This document shows positions 16,414 through 24,650 of a stretch of 64,000 bases of DNA, in pieces. Origin of the DNA: Sphingomonas sp. Leaf20 (lineage in GTDB: Bacteria > Pseudomonadota > Alphaproteobacteria > Sphingomonadales > Sphingomonadaceae); contig NZ_LMKN01000011.1 of NCBI RefSeq assembly GCF_001421535.1, forward strand, positions 1 to 64,000. The letters are read 5' to 3'. Each line of letters begins with the position of its first letter. The stretch's first letter is position 1. The notes under the pieces were generated by a model. The model was given only the letters and a program-made list of their open reading frames with translations, searched no databases and had not been told where the DNA came from. A program made the position numbers and the translations under genes.

Positions 16414-16590
16414 ATGGTTCAGTTGCTTAACTCGCTCCGAAGGAATGTCCGCGGCGCGACCGCCATCGAGTACGGTCTGATCGCAGCCCTCATCGCCGTT
16501 GCTGCGATTGCTGCGATGCAGGGTCTGGGCGGAAGTTTGAATAAGACGTTCAATAACGTATCGAGCAAGATGAGTAGCCGAGTGGGCTGA
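16414..16590 (+). CDS. Flp/Fap-type pilin, 58 aa
   Basis: The protein begins MVQLLNSLRRNVRGATAIEYG, followed by LIAALIAVAAIAAMQGLGGSL and a C-terminal TFNNVSSKMSSRVG. The Gly-Ala-Thr-Ala-Ile-Glu-Tyr junction is the Flp prepilin peptidase site and the Glu is the conserved position 5. GAAAGGAGCC provides a strong ribosome site just upstream. It closely resembles the pilin at 14550-14702 but is on the opposite strand 1.7 kb away, so the two are likely paralogues rather than one operon. No Tad assembly genes are nearby. Confidence 0.93.
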   Translation: MVQLLNSLRRNVRGATAIEYGLIAALIAVAAIAAMQGLGGSLNKTFNNVSSKMSSRVG

Positions 16591-16879
16591 ACGCCAGCCA
16601 GCGCGTCCGTTAGCGCAGCCATCCTTGGCGATAAACGACGCTGGGTAGTTCCGCCCAAACCGCGGCGTTCAGGCTGGCGATCCAGGCTCCCGGTAACGGC
16701 CATTCGCCAAGCGCGAGCTGTCCCGTTTCTGCGTCTCCAACAGGCCATTTTGGGAAAGGCCAATTCGGGGCAGATTTCGGGCGGGAGGTTGACCCGCATG
16801 GCGGTCTGCGTGATCCCAGGGGTGACTGTCCCACTCTGGGTACGTCTTTGGGAAGGCCTCTGCAGTCACCCCGCCCACA
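16591..16879. other. No supported gene
   Basis: This stretch lies between the pilin and the end of the NmrA gene. A minus-strand frame ending at 16610 has some protein-like character in its last 25 codons (PGAWIASLNAAVWAELPSV) but no start or family I can support. Confidence 0.4.
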
Positions 16880-17836
16880 TCACGTGTCTGGTTGCGCCCC
16901 TCGCAGATCGGCATCGATCAGGGCCGCGACGTCGGTGACCGGAAGGCCCTGCCGATCGTTGAACGTGCCTGCCTTCGGCTAGGACACACCGCGACCGATG
17001 GCGAAGGCGGCGCGGTACTTGCGCATCATGTTTTTCGGATCGTTCGCCAGTTCTTCCATCAGGAAAGGCACGGTCCAAACCGACCGCTTGAAGGCCCGGC
17101 CCAGTTCCGCCTCCAATTTGTCCGCGACCTCGCCATATGTGACGGTGTCACCGGCCAGGAAGACGATCTCGTTGCGGATCGTCGGCTCGAAGAACACGAT
17201 CTCGGCAGTCAGCAAACCGATGTCATCCGGCGTCGTCAGCGTCACAGCGGTATCGAGACTGCCGAGCGCGTGAACTTCGCTCTTCTCCAGATCGACGACA
17301 CCAAAGTCCGGCTCGAATAGGTAGCTCATGAACATGCCCGTGGAGATGATGACCCACTCGGTCTTGTCCTGCGAGCGCAGCAACTCGCGCACGTCGAGCT
17401 GCGCATCGAAGATGTCCTGCGGCCCGCCGCGACCGATCGCCTCGAAGTCGACGCCGAACTGCCACGGGAAATAGCGCGGGATACCGGATTGTAGCGCCGC
17501 CTTGGCGAGCTTCATCGGCGTGTTGATCCCGGCTGCGTAGCCTGCACAGCCGATCACGGTATCGTAATCCGAGAAGAGCGATGCCAGCTCATCGATCGTG
17601 TCGTTCACCAGGTCGCCGAGCACGATCTCGATCCCCGCCTCGCGGATCTCGGCGATGTCACGCTGCTTGGAGGGATCGCCCGACTCGACGGCACCTTCGC
17701 GGAGAAGGACGCTGATCGTGGCACAGTCGATGCCCTTGGCGCGACGCGCCAGATTGCGGAGCACGGGCATGCCAAGCTCGCCGGCACCCAGGACGAGGAT
17801 ATTGCGTGATTTCACGTTGGAGACTGCATCGTTCAT
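16880..17836 (-). pseudogene. NmrA-like NAD(P)-binding protein with an in-frame amber codon
   Basis: The N-terminal Rossmann fold is clear (NILVLGAGELGMPVLRNLARRA, with GxGxxG-like GAGELG at about residues 17-22), followed by FPWQFGVDFEAIGRGG and a substrate domain typical of NmrA / isoflavone-reductase-like oxidoreductases. The frame stops at codon 286 (TAG, 16979-16981) after GRGVS, but then continues in the same frame with PKAGTFNDRQGLPVTDVAAL to a TGA at 16880-16882. Homologues of this type carry a Trp at this kind of GVSWP site, so a TGG to TAG change is likely. The 285-aa form may still fold. It is divergent from an HxlR regulator, the usual arrangement for such pairs. Confidence 0.8.
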
Positions 17837-17904
17837 CGGCTAACTCGTTTCGCCTTGGATGCCGGTGATCTGGCAAGCCAGGGGCAAGCGTGAAAGATGG
17901 GCAC

Positions 17905-18342
17905 ATGCGTGATACTGCCGTTCAATCGCTAAGCGAGGAGGACATCCTCCGATATTCGCAAACGGTTTGCGACGGCCTGCGGGACGATGACGACGGGGTT
18001 CGCCGTGAGGTGTTGGCCCATGCCGGCAACCGCTGGTCGCTTGGTGTCATCCATACGCTCGGCGTGTACGGCCAGCTTCGCCATGCGGAAATCGGCCGAC
18101 GGATGCACGGTATCACGCAGCGGATGCTGACGCGCACGCTGCGCCATCTGGAGCGCGATGGATTGGTGGTGCGTCACGACTTCGAAGAGGTCGTTCCCCA
18201 TGTAGAATATGCTCTGTCCAAAACCGGACTGAAGCTACTGGTGATGATGGTTCCGCTTTGGACGTGGATCGTCGAGAACGTCGACGGCTTTCGCACATCA
18301 CGGGAGATGTTTGATCGGGAACATGCGGGAGAAGAGCGCTGA
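17905..18342 (+). CDS. HxlR-family transcriptional regulator, 145 aa
   Basis: A winged helix-turn-helix of the HxlR type is seen at about residues 40-115: NRWSLGVIHTLGVYGQLRHAEIGRRMHGITQRMLTRTLRHLERDGLVVR, then VPHVEYALSKTGLKLL. Members respond to aldehydes, quinones or redox signals, often through N-terminal Cys; here Cys occurs in QTVCDGLRD. ATG 17905 is chosen; a GTG five codons earlier is the alternative. It is divergent from the NmrA gene with 68 bp between the starts, so it very probably controls it. Confidence 0.9.
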   Translation: MRDTAVQSLSEEDILRYSQTVCDGLRDDDDGVRREVLAHAGNRWSLGVIHTLGVYGQLRHAEIGRRMHGITQRMLTRTLRHLERDGLVVRHDFEEVVPHVEYALSKTGLKLLVMMVPLWTWIVENVDGFRTSREMFDREHAGEER

Positions 18343-18455
18343 AGGCGAGATCGGCATAGAGGCTCAGCGTTCCGGAAATACCATCGTGTTCGGAAAATGC
18401 GGCGTCCCGCTATGTCTGCGATCGAAATAAACCTCATTCTAGATGACGTTCTTAG

Positions 18456-19553
18456 CTACGCTCCCTTCAGCGGCTCGCGCCTCCATTTGGCAGCAAGCAT
18501 CGCCTGCAACAGATCGACGTAGCTCCAACCCTTGGCGCGGGCAGCGATCGCCGAGAGGCAATCCTGATCTTCGCGCCCCGGGCGGCCCGGCCCCGTCATG
18601 TTGGGCTTCATGTTGAGGTCGAACAATTTGAACAGACCATCACGATCGGCCCGGCAATCGATCCGGATCGCGGTGCGCGCGTCGACCAGCGCGGCTGCCG
18701 AGACGCAGCTGTCGATCATTGCCATGATGGCTGGTTCGAGCAGCCGCTCGGAAGCGATTGCGACGCTGTTGGCGGTCACCGGAACGTCGCCGTTATACGG
18801 TGCTACTCCGGCGCGCTGATCGAAGCGGTAGACGGGTGGCAACGCCCAGTGCGTCGGTGCACGCGAACCGTCCGGGCGCGGGGACGCGGGCGGCATGAGG
18901 GTGACCGTCATCTCGTCACCGCCGAGAAACTCCTCCACCATCAGCACGTCGCCGAAGGTGGCTGCCTTGATCAACGCAGTCGCGGCATCGCGCAGAGCGC
19001 CGAGGCTCTCCACCAGGGTCACACCCTGACTGCCACGTCCGCGCACCGGTTTGACGATCATCGGAAAGGACATGCCGCGAGACGCGCACGCGTGCTCGAC
19101 ATCGGCCAGTGCACAGACGTTCTCCTTCGCGGTGCAGGAAAGCAGAAACGATTGCGCTACCGGCAGGCCAGCGTCGGTCAGAAGATGGTTGGTCTCGAAC
19201 TTGTCGTCGAACGCCTGCATCGCCGAGGGAAGCTGCCCGACAATGTCGAAGTCGACCATTGCCGTCTCGAGCGGATGTCCTTCGAACAGGACCGTGTTCG
19301 CCCACAGGACCGATGCGCCGGCTGCGCCTGCGCTACGGATACCCTCGGCCGTGTCCGGGAAGACCCAGTCGAGTGCCCTGGCAGGGTCTGGCGAGGAGGT
19401 GGGCGTGACCACATTCACCCCAGCCGTTCGCAAGGCAAAAGCAATGTCTGCGCCGCCATCTGAATATCCGCCCGGTTTTGCGTCCTTTCGCAGTCCGTCG
19501 ATCAACGGTGGTGGAAGCGCTTGGTAGAGAAGGGCAACCGGCGCTGTCTTCAT
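18456..19553 (-). CDS. ATP-grasp ligase-like protein, 365 aa
   Basis: The protein has ATP-grasp features: FETNHLLTDAGLPVAQSFLL, FPMIVKPVRGRGSQGVTLVES (nucleotide loop with Lys), VMVEEFLGGDEMTVTLMPP, AIRIDCRADRDGLFKLFDLNMKPNMTGPGRPG (metal-binding Asp/Asn). The order matches D-Ala-D-Ala ligase-like enzymes that join a carboxylate to an amine with ATP. AGGAG precedes the ATG. The substrate is unknown, and there are no partner biosynthetic genes; the neighbours are an HxlR pair and a TetR regulator. A tripeptide, amino-acid conjugation or cell-wall role cannot be separated by sequence alone. Confidence 0.82.
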   Translation of the reverse strand: MKTAPVALLYQALPPPLIDGLRKDAKPGGYSDGGADIAFALRTAGVNVVTPTSSPDPARALDWVFPDTAEGIRSAGAAGASVLWANTVLFEGHPLETAMVDFDIVGQLPSAMQAFDDKFETNHLLTDAGLPVAQSFLLSCTAKENVCALADVEHACASRGMSFPMIVKPVRGRGSQGVTLVESLGALRDAATALIKAATFGDVLMVEEFLGGDEMTVTLMPPASPRPDGSRAPTHWALPPVYRFDQRAGVAPYNGDVPVTANSVAIASERLLEPAIMAMIDSCVSAAALVDARTAIRIDCRADRDGLFKLFDLNMKPNMTGPGRPGREDQDCLSAIAARAKGWSYVDLLQAMLAAKWRREPLKGA

Positions 19554-19704
19554 GAATCATCTCCTGCGCGCCGCGCCTTAGCTCGAAGCGGCGCGCGCAT
19601 GAAAGGGGCATCGATTGCGGTCATGCGGCGGTGGCCCCATACGCATGGGCCTGATCCTGACGGTGGCGGCATTTGCGCTGGAGCAGCCTGATGGATCGGA
19701 CCGG

Positions 19705-20253
19705 CTAACACGCGGCAATCCGCTCGACGATGGTCTTGATCGCATCGCGGTCGAGGGGCGCGCGATCGATCGAATTGTGAATGCCGATACCCTCGATCAG
19801 CGCGTCGAGCGCGCGCGCGGTGAGCGGGTCGAAGAAGCGCCCCAGGGACTCTCTGCTGCTGTCCATCCAGCGCTGCATGACCGCGCCGACCGGCGGGTGC
19901 CGGGCCGCGAAGGCGTAGAGTTCGTAGCTCAACAACAGGGTGCGGGGTTCCGCCCAGACCTGGTTCGCGATGATGTCGACGACCGCCGAACACGCCGCTG
20001 CCCTGTCGGTCGCAGCGTCCAGACGGGCGCGGAAGGCCGCGGAGGATTCGGCGGCGAGTTGCAGGAAGGCTGCCGTCAGCAAGTCCTCCAGCGTCGCGAA
20101 ATAATAGGTGACCGAACCGAGCGGCACGTGCGCCTCCTCGGCGATGCGGCGATGAGTCGTCGCCGCGGTTCCGTGATCGGCAATGACCGCCAGTGTCGCA
20201 TCGATGATGCGTTGCCGCCGTGCCGGATCGTTGCGCCGGGTCTGTTGGGTCAT
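19705..20253 (-). CDS. TetR-family regulator, 182 aa
   Basis: The N-terminal DNA-binding domain is plain: RRQRIIDATLAVIADHGTAATTHRRIAEEAHVPLGSVTYYFATLEDLLTAAFLQ (helix-turn-helix about residues 28-48). The C-terminal part (YELYAFAARHPPVGAVMQRWMDSSRESLGRFF) is like regulators of small-molecule exporters. It is divergent from the DUF1349 / acetyltransferase / MFS genes, and a perfect 18-bp palindrome lies 25 bp before its start. I infer that it represses both itself and the divergent genes. Confidence 0.9.
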   Translation of the reverse strand: MTQQTRRNDPARRQRIIDATLAVIADHGTAATTHRRIAEEAHVPLGSVTYYFATLEDLLTAAFLQLAAESSAAFRARLDAATDRAAACSAVVDIIANQVWAEPRTLLLSYELYAFAARHPPVGAVMQRWMDSSRESLGRFFDPLTARALDALIEGIGIHNSIDRAPLDRDAIKTIVERIAAC

Positions 20254-20277
20254 CGCCTCTTTACCTCAATCCCGGCA

Positions 20278-20295
20278 TGTGTACATATGTACACA
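20278..20295. promoter_or_regulatory. Perfect 18-bp palindromic operator between tetR and DUF1349 gene
   Basis: TGTGTACATATGTACACA is a perfect palindrome 24 bp upstream of tetR (ATG at 20253) and about 30 bp upstream of the divergent gene (ATG at 20325). Length and symmetry fit a TetR dimer site. Confidence 0.78.
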
Positions 20296-20324
20296 ACATC
20301 GAGGGTAATTGGAAGGCAGCGGCT

Positions 20325-21014
20325 ATGACAGAGGATCGGGTGAACCGGCGGGCGGTGATCGGTGGTGCCGCAGCGCTTGCGATCGCGGGAAATGCCGGCG
20401 TCGCGACCGCGCAGGGCCCGGCTATCTCGGCGCTTGGGCGCCGTGACGGTCGCTGGCTGAATGCGCCGAAGGCCTGGAAGACCGCCCCCGGCGGAGACCT
20501 GACGCTCGTCACCGACAAGGGCAGCGATTTCTGGCGCGAGACGCATTACGGCTTCACCCGGGACAGCGGTCATTTCCTCGGCTTCGCCGCGCCTGCCGCG
20601 TTCACCGCCCAATTGCGCATTCGCGGCCAGTATCAGAAACTCTACGATCAGGCCGGCATCATGGTGCGGGTCGACGAACGGCACTGGGTCAAGGCGGGGA
20701 TCGAATTGTCCGACGGGCGCGCGATGCTGAGCAGCGTGCTGACCGACGGAAAGTCCGACTGGGCAACCGGCCCCTACGAGCATGACGCGCAGGATTTCTG
20801 GATGCGCGCGACGGTCGCCAAGGGCGTCCTGCGGTTGCAGGTGTCAGCGGACGGCAAGACGTGGCCCCTGGTCAGGCTGGCACCCTTTCCGATCGCCCCC
20901 GCCTATCAGGTTGGACCGATGGCCTGCACGCCCGAGCGGGCCGGACTGGACGTGCATTTCTCCGACCTGACCATCACAGCCCCGTTCGGCAAGGATCTCC
21001 ACGACCTGAGTTGA
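20325..21014 (+). CDS. Tat-exported DUF1349 (concanavalin-like) protein, 229 aa
   Basis: A twin-arginine signal is seen (NRRAVIGGAAALAIAG, then AGVATAQ). The mature domain fits DUF1349: WLNAPKAWKT, DFWRETHYGFTRDSGHFLGF, YDQAGIMVRVDERHWVKAGIELSDGRAMLSSVLT, WMRATVAKGVLRLQVSADGKTW, YQVGPMACTPERAGLDVHFSDL. This fold is a beta-jelly-roll that often binds carbohydrate; no catalytic activity is established. The acetyltransferase gene begins 6 bp downstream, so the two are one transcript under the TetR palindrome. Confidence 0.85.
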   Translation: MTEDRVNRRAVIGGAAALAIAGNAGVATAQGPAISALGRRDGRWLNAPKAWKTAPGGDLTLVTDKGSDFWRETHYGFTRDSGHFLGFAAPAAFTAQLRIRGQYQKLYDQAGIMVRVDERHWVKAGIELSDGRAMLSSVLTDGKSDWATGPYEHDAQDFWMRATVAKGVLRLQVSADGKTWPLVRLAPFPIAPAYQVGPMACTPERAGLDVHFSDLTITAPFGKDLHDLS

Positions 21015-21019
21015 TCGCG

Positions 21020-21565
21020 ATGACGCAGAAGGAGCGGATGCTGGCGGGCCAGCTCTACGTCGCCGACGATCCGGAACTCGTCGCGGATGCGGCGCGCGCC
21101 GCTGGGTGGCTCGACCGCTATAATCGCGCATCGACAGCTACCGTGGCTGAGCGTCATGCGCTGCTGGTGGAAGGGCTTGGCCACGCGGGGCGCGGTGCGA
21201 CGATCCGAGCGCCGTTTCACTGTGACTATGGCTATAACATTCATCTGGGCGAAGGCGTGTTTCTCAATTTCGGCTGCACGGTGCTAGACGTAGTGCCGGT
21301 GCGGATCGGTGCGGGCACGCAGATCGGTCCGGGCGTGCAGATTCTCACCGCCGATCATCCGCGCGACCCGGCTCAGCGTGGCCAAATGCTCGAGTTCGGG
21401 CGGTCGGTCACCATCGGTCGAAACGTCTGGATAGGCGGTGGTGCGCTGATCCTGCCCGGCATCACGATCGGTGACGATGCGATCGTCGGCGCAGGCAGTG
21501 TCGTGACGCGCGATGTTCCCGATGGCGCGACCGTGGCGGGCAATCCCGCTCGCCTGCTGGGATAA
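21020..21565 (+). CDS. Maltose/galactoside O-acetyltransferase-like protein, 181 aa
   Basis: This is a left-handed beta-helix acetyltransferase of the NodL/Maa/LacA group. The N-terminal maltose-acetyltransferase helix (MTQKERMLAGQLYVADDPELV) is followed by hexapeptide repeats: IRAPFHCDYGYNIHLGEGVFLNFGCTVLD, then PVRIGAGTQIGPGVQILTADHP, VTIGRNVWIGGGALILPGITIGDDAIVGAGSVV and VAGNPARLL. The catalytic His is in TADHP. It transfers acetyl from acetyl-CoA to a sugar hydroxyl, acting in the cytosol. The start at 21020 is 6 bp after the preceding stop. Confidence 0.92.
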   Translation: MTQKERMLAGQLYVADDPELVADAARAAGWLDRYNRASTATVAERHALLVEGLGHAGRGATIRAPFHCDYGYNIHLGEGVFLNFGCTVLDVVPVRIGAGTQIGPGVQILTADHPRDPAQRGQMLEFGRSVTIGRNVWIGGGALILPGITIGDDAIVGAGSVVTRDVPDGATVAGNPARLLG

Positions 21566-21912
21566 CGGCAAATTGCTCACACACGGCGGGCTTCGCCCCG
21601 AAATGAATGCATGTCCGAAGTTCGGAACGTCAAAAGCGCCCGCGAACGTCCGCAACCGGGTCTGAGAAAGAAGCACCTCAATCAACACTTTTTGAAGCGC
21701 GCCGAACCAGCAGCTGTGGCGCGTGACCCCGTCGTGCCGGATCCAGCGCACGCATGCTGATATGCTGATTGTCGAACACCGTTACCGCAGGTCGGCGGTC
21801 GCGTGTCGCGGGTGCCGAGCAGGGCCGCCAAATGCCTTGCCCCATAAGGAAAAGGAAGGGCAGCCAAACGCCGGTTCGCGCGTTGCTGCACCGCACAATC
21901 CGGACTGATCTT
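21566..21912. other. Intergenic region before the MFS pair
   Basis: About 350 bp with no gene I can support. It should hold the promoter of the MFS gene at 21913 if that is not read through from the acetyltransferase operon. Short frames on both strands lack protein-like composition. Confidence 0.5.
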
Positions 21913-23130
21913 ATGCCTATCCCCCCGCCTGACCGGACTGCCTCGGTCGGACTGATCCATTTCGCGCTGGCGCTCGGTGGCTTTGCGATCGGTGTGACCG
22001 AGTTCGCGACCATGAGCCTGTTGCCGTACATGTCCCGCGGGTTGGGCATCGACGAGCCGACCGCCGGCAACGTCATCAGTGTCTATGCGCTCGGCGTCGT
22101 GGTCGGCGCGCCGCTGCTGACCGTGTTCGGCGCGCGCCTCAGCCGCCGCACGCTGCTGATCGTGCTGATGTCGCTCTTTGCCGTCGCCAACGGCCTGAGC
22201 GCGCTGGCGCCGTCCTATCATGCGATGCTCGTCTTCCGCTTTCTCAGCGGACTGCCGCACGGTGCCTATTTCGGGATCGCGTCGCTGGTCGCCGCGTCGC
22301 TCGTCCCCCCGGAGCAACGCACGCAAGCCGTGGGGCGCGTAATGCTCGGGTTGACGACCGCCACCATCATCGGCGTACCCTTCGCCAATTGGCTCGGCCA
22401 GGTGGCGGGCTGGCGCTGGGGCTTCAGCGTCGTGACCGTGTGCGCGCTCGCGACCGTTATGCTCGTGCTGGCGATCGTCCCGCGAGACCGGCCCGACGCG
22501 GACGCCAGTCCCTTGCGCGAACTGGGCGCGTTGCGCCGTCCGCAGGTGTGGCTGACGCTCGGCATCGGCGCGATCGGCTTTGGCGGATTGTTCGCGGTCT
22601 ACACCTATCTCGCGTCCACGCTGGTCGAAGTGACGGGCGTGCGATCGACGGTGGTGCCGCTGGTGCTCGCGGTGTTCGGGATCGGCATGACCGCGGGCAA
22701 TCTGATCGTCCCGCGCTTCGCCGACCGCGCGCTGATGCCGACGGCGGGCGCGTTGCTGCTGTGGAGCGCCGCGTCGCTCGCGGTCTATACCGTGGCGGCG
22801 CACCAATTGTGGTCGATCGTGCTCGCGGTGTTCGCGATCGGGCTCGGCGGTTCGCTCGGCACCGTGTTGCAGACCCGGCTGATGGACGTGGCGGAGGACG
22901 CGCAGGGCCTGGCGGCGGCGCTCAATCATTCGGCGTTCAACACCGCCAATGCGCTTGGCCCCTGGCTTGCCGGAATGGTGGTGGCGGCCGGCTATGGCTG
23001 GACCGCGACCGGATGGGTGGGCTGCGCGCTGGCGCTGGGCGGTCTTGCCGTCTGGGCGATCGCCTTGCTCTGGACGATCGCGGAACGCCGCCAGCGACCG
23101 GTAAGCGGATCGAGCGAGGCGGTGGCATGA
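21913..23130 (+). CDS. MFS transporter, DHA1 type (AraJ-like), 405 aa
   Basis: Twelve hydrophobic segments span the protein. The N-terminal half has the DHA1 pattern LIHFALALGGFAIGVTEFATMSLLPYMSRGLGIDEPTAGNVISVYALGVVVGAPLLTVFGARLSRRTLLI (motif A-like GARLSRR), RFLSGLPHGAYFGIASLV and a similar C-terminal half with LGTVLQTRLMDVAEDAQGLAAALNHSAFNTANALGP. This is the sugar-efflux/AraJ-like branch, proton-coupled export at the inner membrane. The start at 21913 is chosen; an open extension upstream is not protein-like. Its stop overlaps the next gene's start as ATGA. Confidence 0.9.
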   Translation: MPIPPPDRTASVGLIHFALALGGFAIGVTEFATMSLLPYMSRGLGIDEPTAGNVISVYALGVVVGAPLLTVFGARLSRRTLLIVLMSLFAVANGLSALAPSYHAMLVFRFLSGLPHGAYFGIASLVAASLVPPEQRTQAVGRVMLGLTTATIIGVPFANWLGQVAGWRWGFSVVTVCALATVMLVLAIVPRDRPDADASPLRELGALRRPQVWLTLGIGAIGFGGLFAVYTYLASTLVEVTGVRSTVVPLVLAVFGIGMTAGNLIVPRFADRALMPTAGALLLWSAASLAVYTVAAHQLWSIVLAVFAIGLGGSLGTVLQTRLMDVAEDAQGLAAALNHSAFNTANALGPWLAGMVVAAGYGWTATGWVGCALALGGLAVWAIALLWTIAERRQRPVSGSSEAVA

Positions 23131-24626
23131 CCGAGGGTCTCGCGCCCCCTGCGGTGCGCCGCGGCTACGTCCTTGCGGCCGTGATGGCGGCGTCGTTCAT
23201 GATCGCGATCGAGGCGACGATCGTGTCCACCGCGATGCCGCAAATCGCCGGACAGCTCGGTGACCTGCAATATTACGCGTGGGTGTTCTCCTCCTTCCTG
23301 CTCGCGCAGACGGCGACGACGGTGGTGTTCGGCAAACTCGCCGACCTCTATGGCCGGCGATCGGTGCTGCTGGTCGGCATCGGCATCTTCCTGCTCGGCT
23401 CGGTGCTGTGCGGCTTCGCCTGGTCGATGCCGTCTCTGATTGTGTTTCGTCTCGTCCAGGGGCTCGGTGCAGGCGCGATCCAGCCGGTGTCGATCACGGT
23501 CATCGGCGACCTCTACGCGACGCACGAGCGCGGCAAGGTTCAGGGCTGGCTAGCGAGCGTGTGGGGCGTCTCGTCGGTGATTGGGCCGCTGGGGGGCGGG
23601 CTCATCATCCAGCATCTCAGCTGGGCGTGGATTTTCTAGATCAATGTGCCGATCGGGCTGGCTGCGGCGGCCGGTTTCTACCTGTTCCTGCGCGAAACCG
23701 TGGCGACGCACGAGCGCAGCGTCGACGCCGTCGGCGCGGGCTTGTTCACAGTCGCGATCGCGGCGCTGATGGTGGCGCTCACCGAAGCCGGGCCGGATGG
23801 CGGCGGCATCGCCGCAATCGCTGCGCTGATCTGCATCGCCGCCGCAGCGCTGTTCGTGGTGCAGGAGCGGCGCGCGCGTGATCCGATGATCGCGTTTGCG
23901 CTCTGGGCACGCCGCACGATCGCCGCGACCAACGCGGTGACTTTGTTCAGCGGCATGGCGGTCATCGGGCTCACGACCTTCCTGCCGATGTACGTCCAGG
24001 CGGTAATGGGGCGTTCGCCGCTCGAGGCGGGGTTCATGCTCACTGCCATGGTGCTTGGCTGGCCGATCGCGGCGACGCTCGGCGCGCGCAATTTCGGGCG
24101 TTTTGGCCTGCGACCGATCCTGATCCTCGGCGCAGCCTTGCTGCCGGTGGGCGCGATACCGTTTGTGCTGCTGTCTCCGCTGAGCTCGCCGCTCGTGGCG
24201 GGGTTCGGGTCCTTGGTGATGGGGTTCGGGATGGGGTTCCTAAGCACGGCCGCGATCGTGCTGATCCAGGGCAGCGTCGGCTGGGCAGAGCGTGGGGCCG
24301 CGACGGCCTCCAATCTGTTTGCCCGCAATTTGGGCAGCACACTCGGGGCGGCGGTGCTCGGCACCGTGCTCAACGCCAGCCTCGCCCGCGGACACGCCGG
24401 TTCGCTGCAACAGGTCCAGCACCTGCTCGCGGGGAAGGGGGCGGCGGCAGGCGCACTAGCAAGCCGGGCAGGGCTGGCGCACGGTCTGCACCTGACGTTC
24501 TGGGGCGTCCTGCTGATCGCCGGCGTGACACTGACGCTCTCGGTGTTCGTCCCGCAGGCACCGCAGGAGCATGGTGCGTCAACCTGGACCGATGTCCGAT
24601 CGTGGGTCGCAGAAGGCGCGGCGTGA
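23127..24626 (+). pseudogene. MFS drug exporter (DHA2/EmrB-like) with an amber codon
   Basis: One frame of 500 codons runs from the ATG overlapping the previous gene's stop to a TGA at 24626, but codon 171 is TAG (23637-23639). The first part has AIEATIVSTAMPQIAGQL, the motif A-like GKLADLYGRRSVLLVG, RLVQGLGAGAIQPVSIT, then SWAWIF-stop, and continues INVPIGLAAAAGFYLFLRE. In DHA2 transporters the sequence here is W.FWINVPIG, so TGG to TAG is the simplest reading. The remaining part has the other membrane segments and GSVGWAERGAATASNLFARNLGST. Without readthrough only the first 170 residues are made and transport is lost. The pairing with the other MFS gene and nearby TetR suggests an efflux role. 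Confidence 0.88.
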
Positions 24627-24650
24627 CCGTCTGCCGGTGGGGCACCTCGG

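Noticed and set aside
16610-16834. Minus-strand 74-codon frame near the Flp pilin
   Set aside because: The last 25 residues look slightly protein-like, but there is no recognisable family, ribosome site or conserved neighbour.
23637-23639. Interpreting the TAG codons as a programmed recoding (e.g. pyrrolysine or amber suppression)
   Set aside because: Other genes in the window end normally at TAG, no recoding signal is visible, and single base changes from TGG explain both cases more simply.
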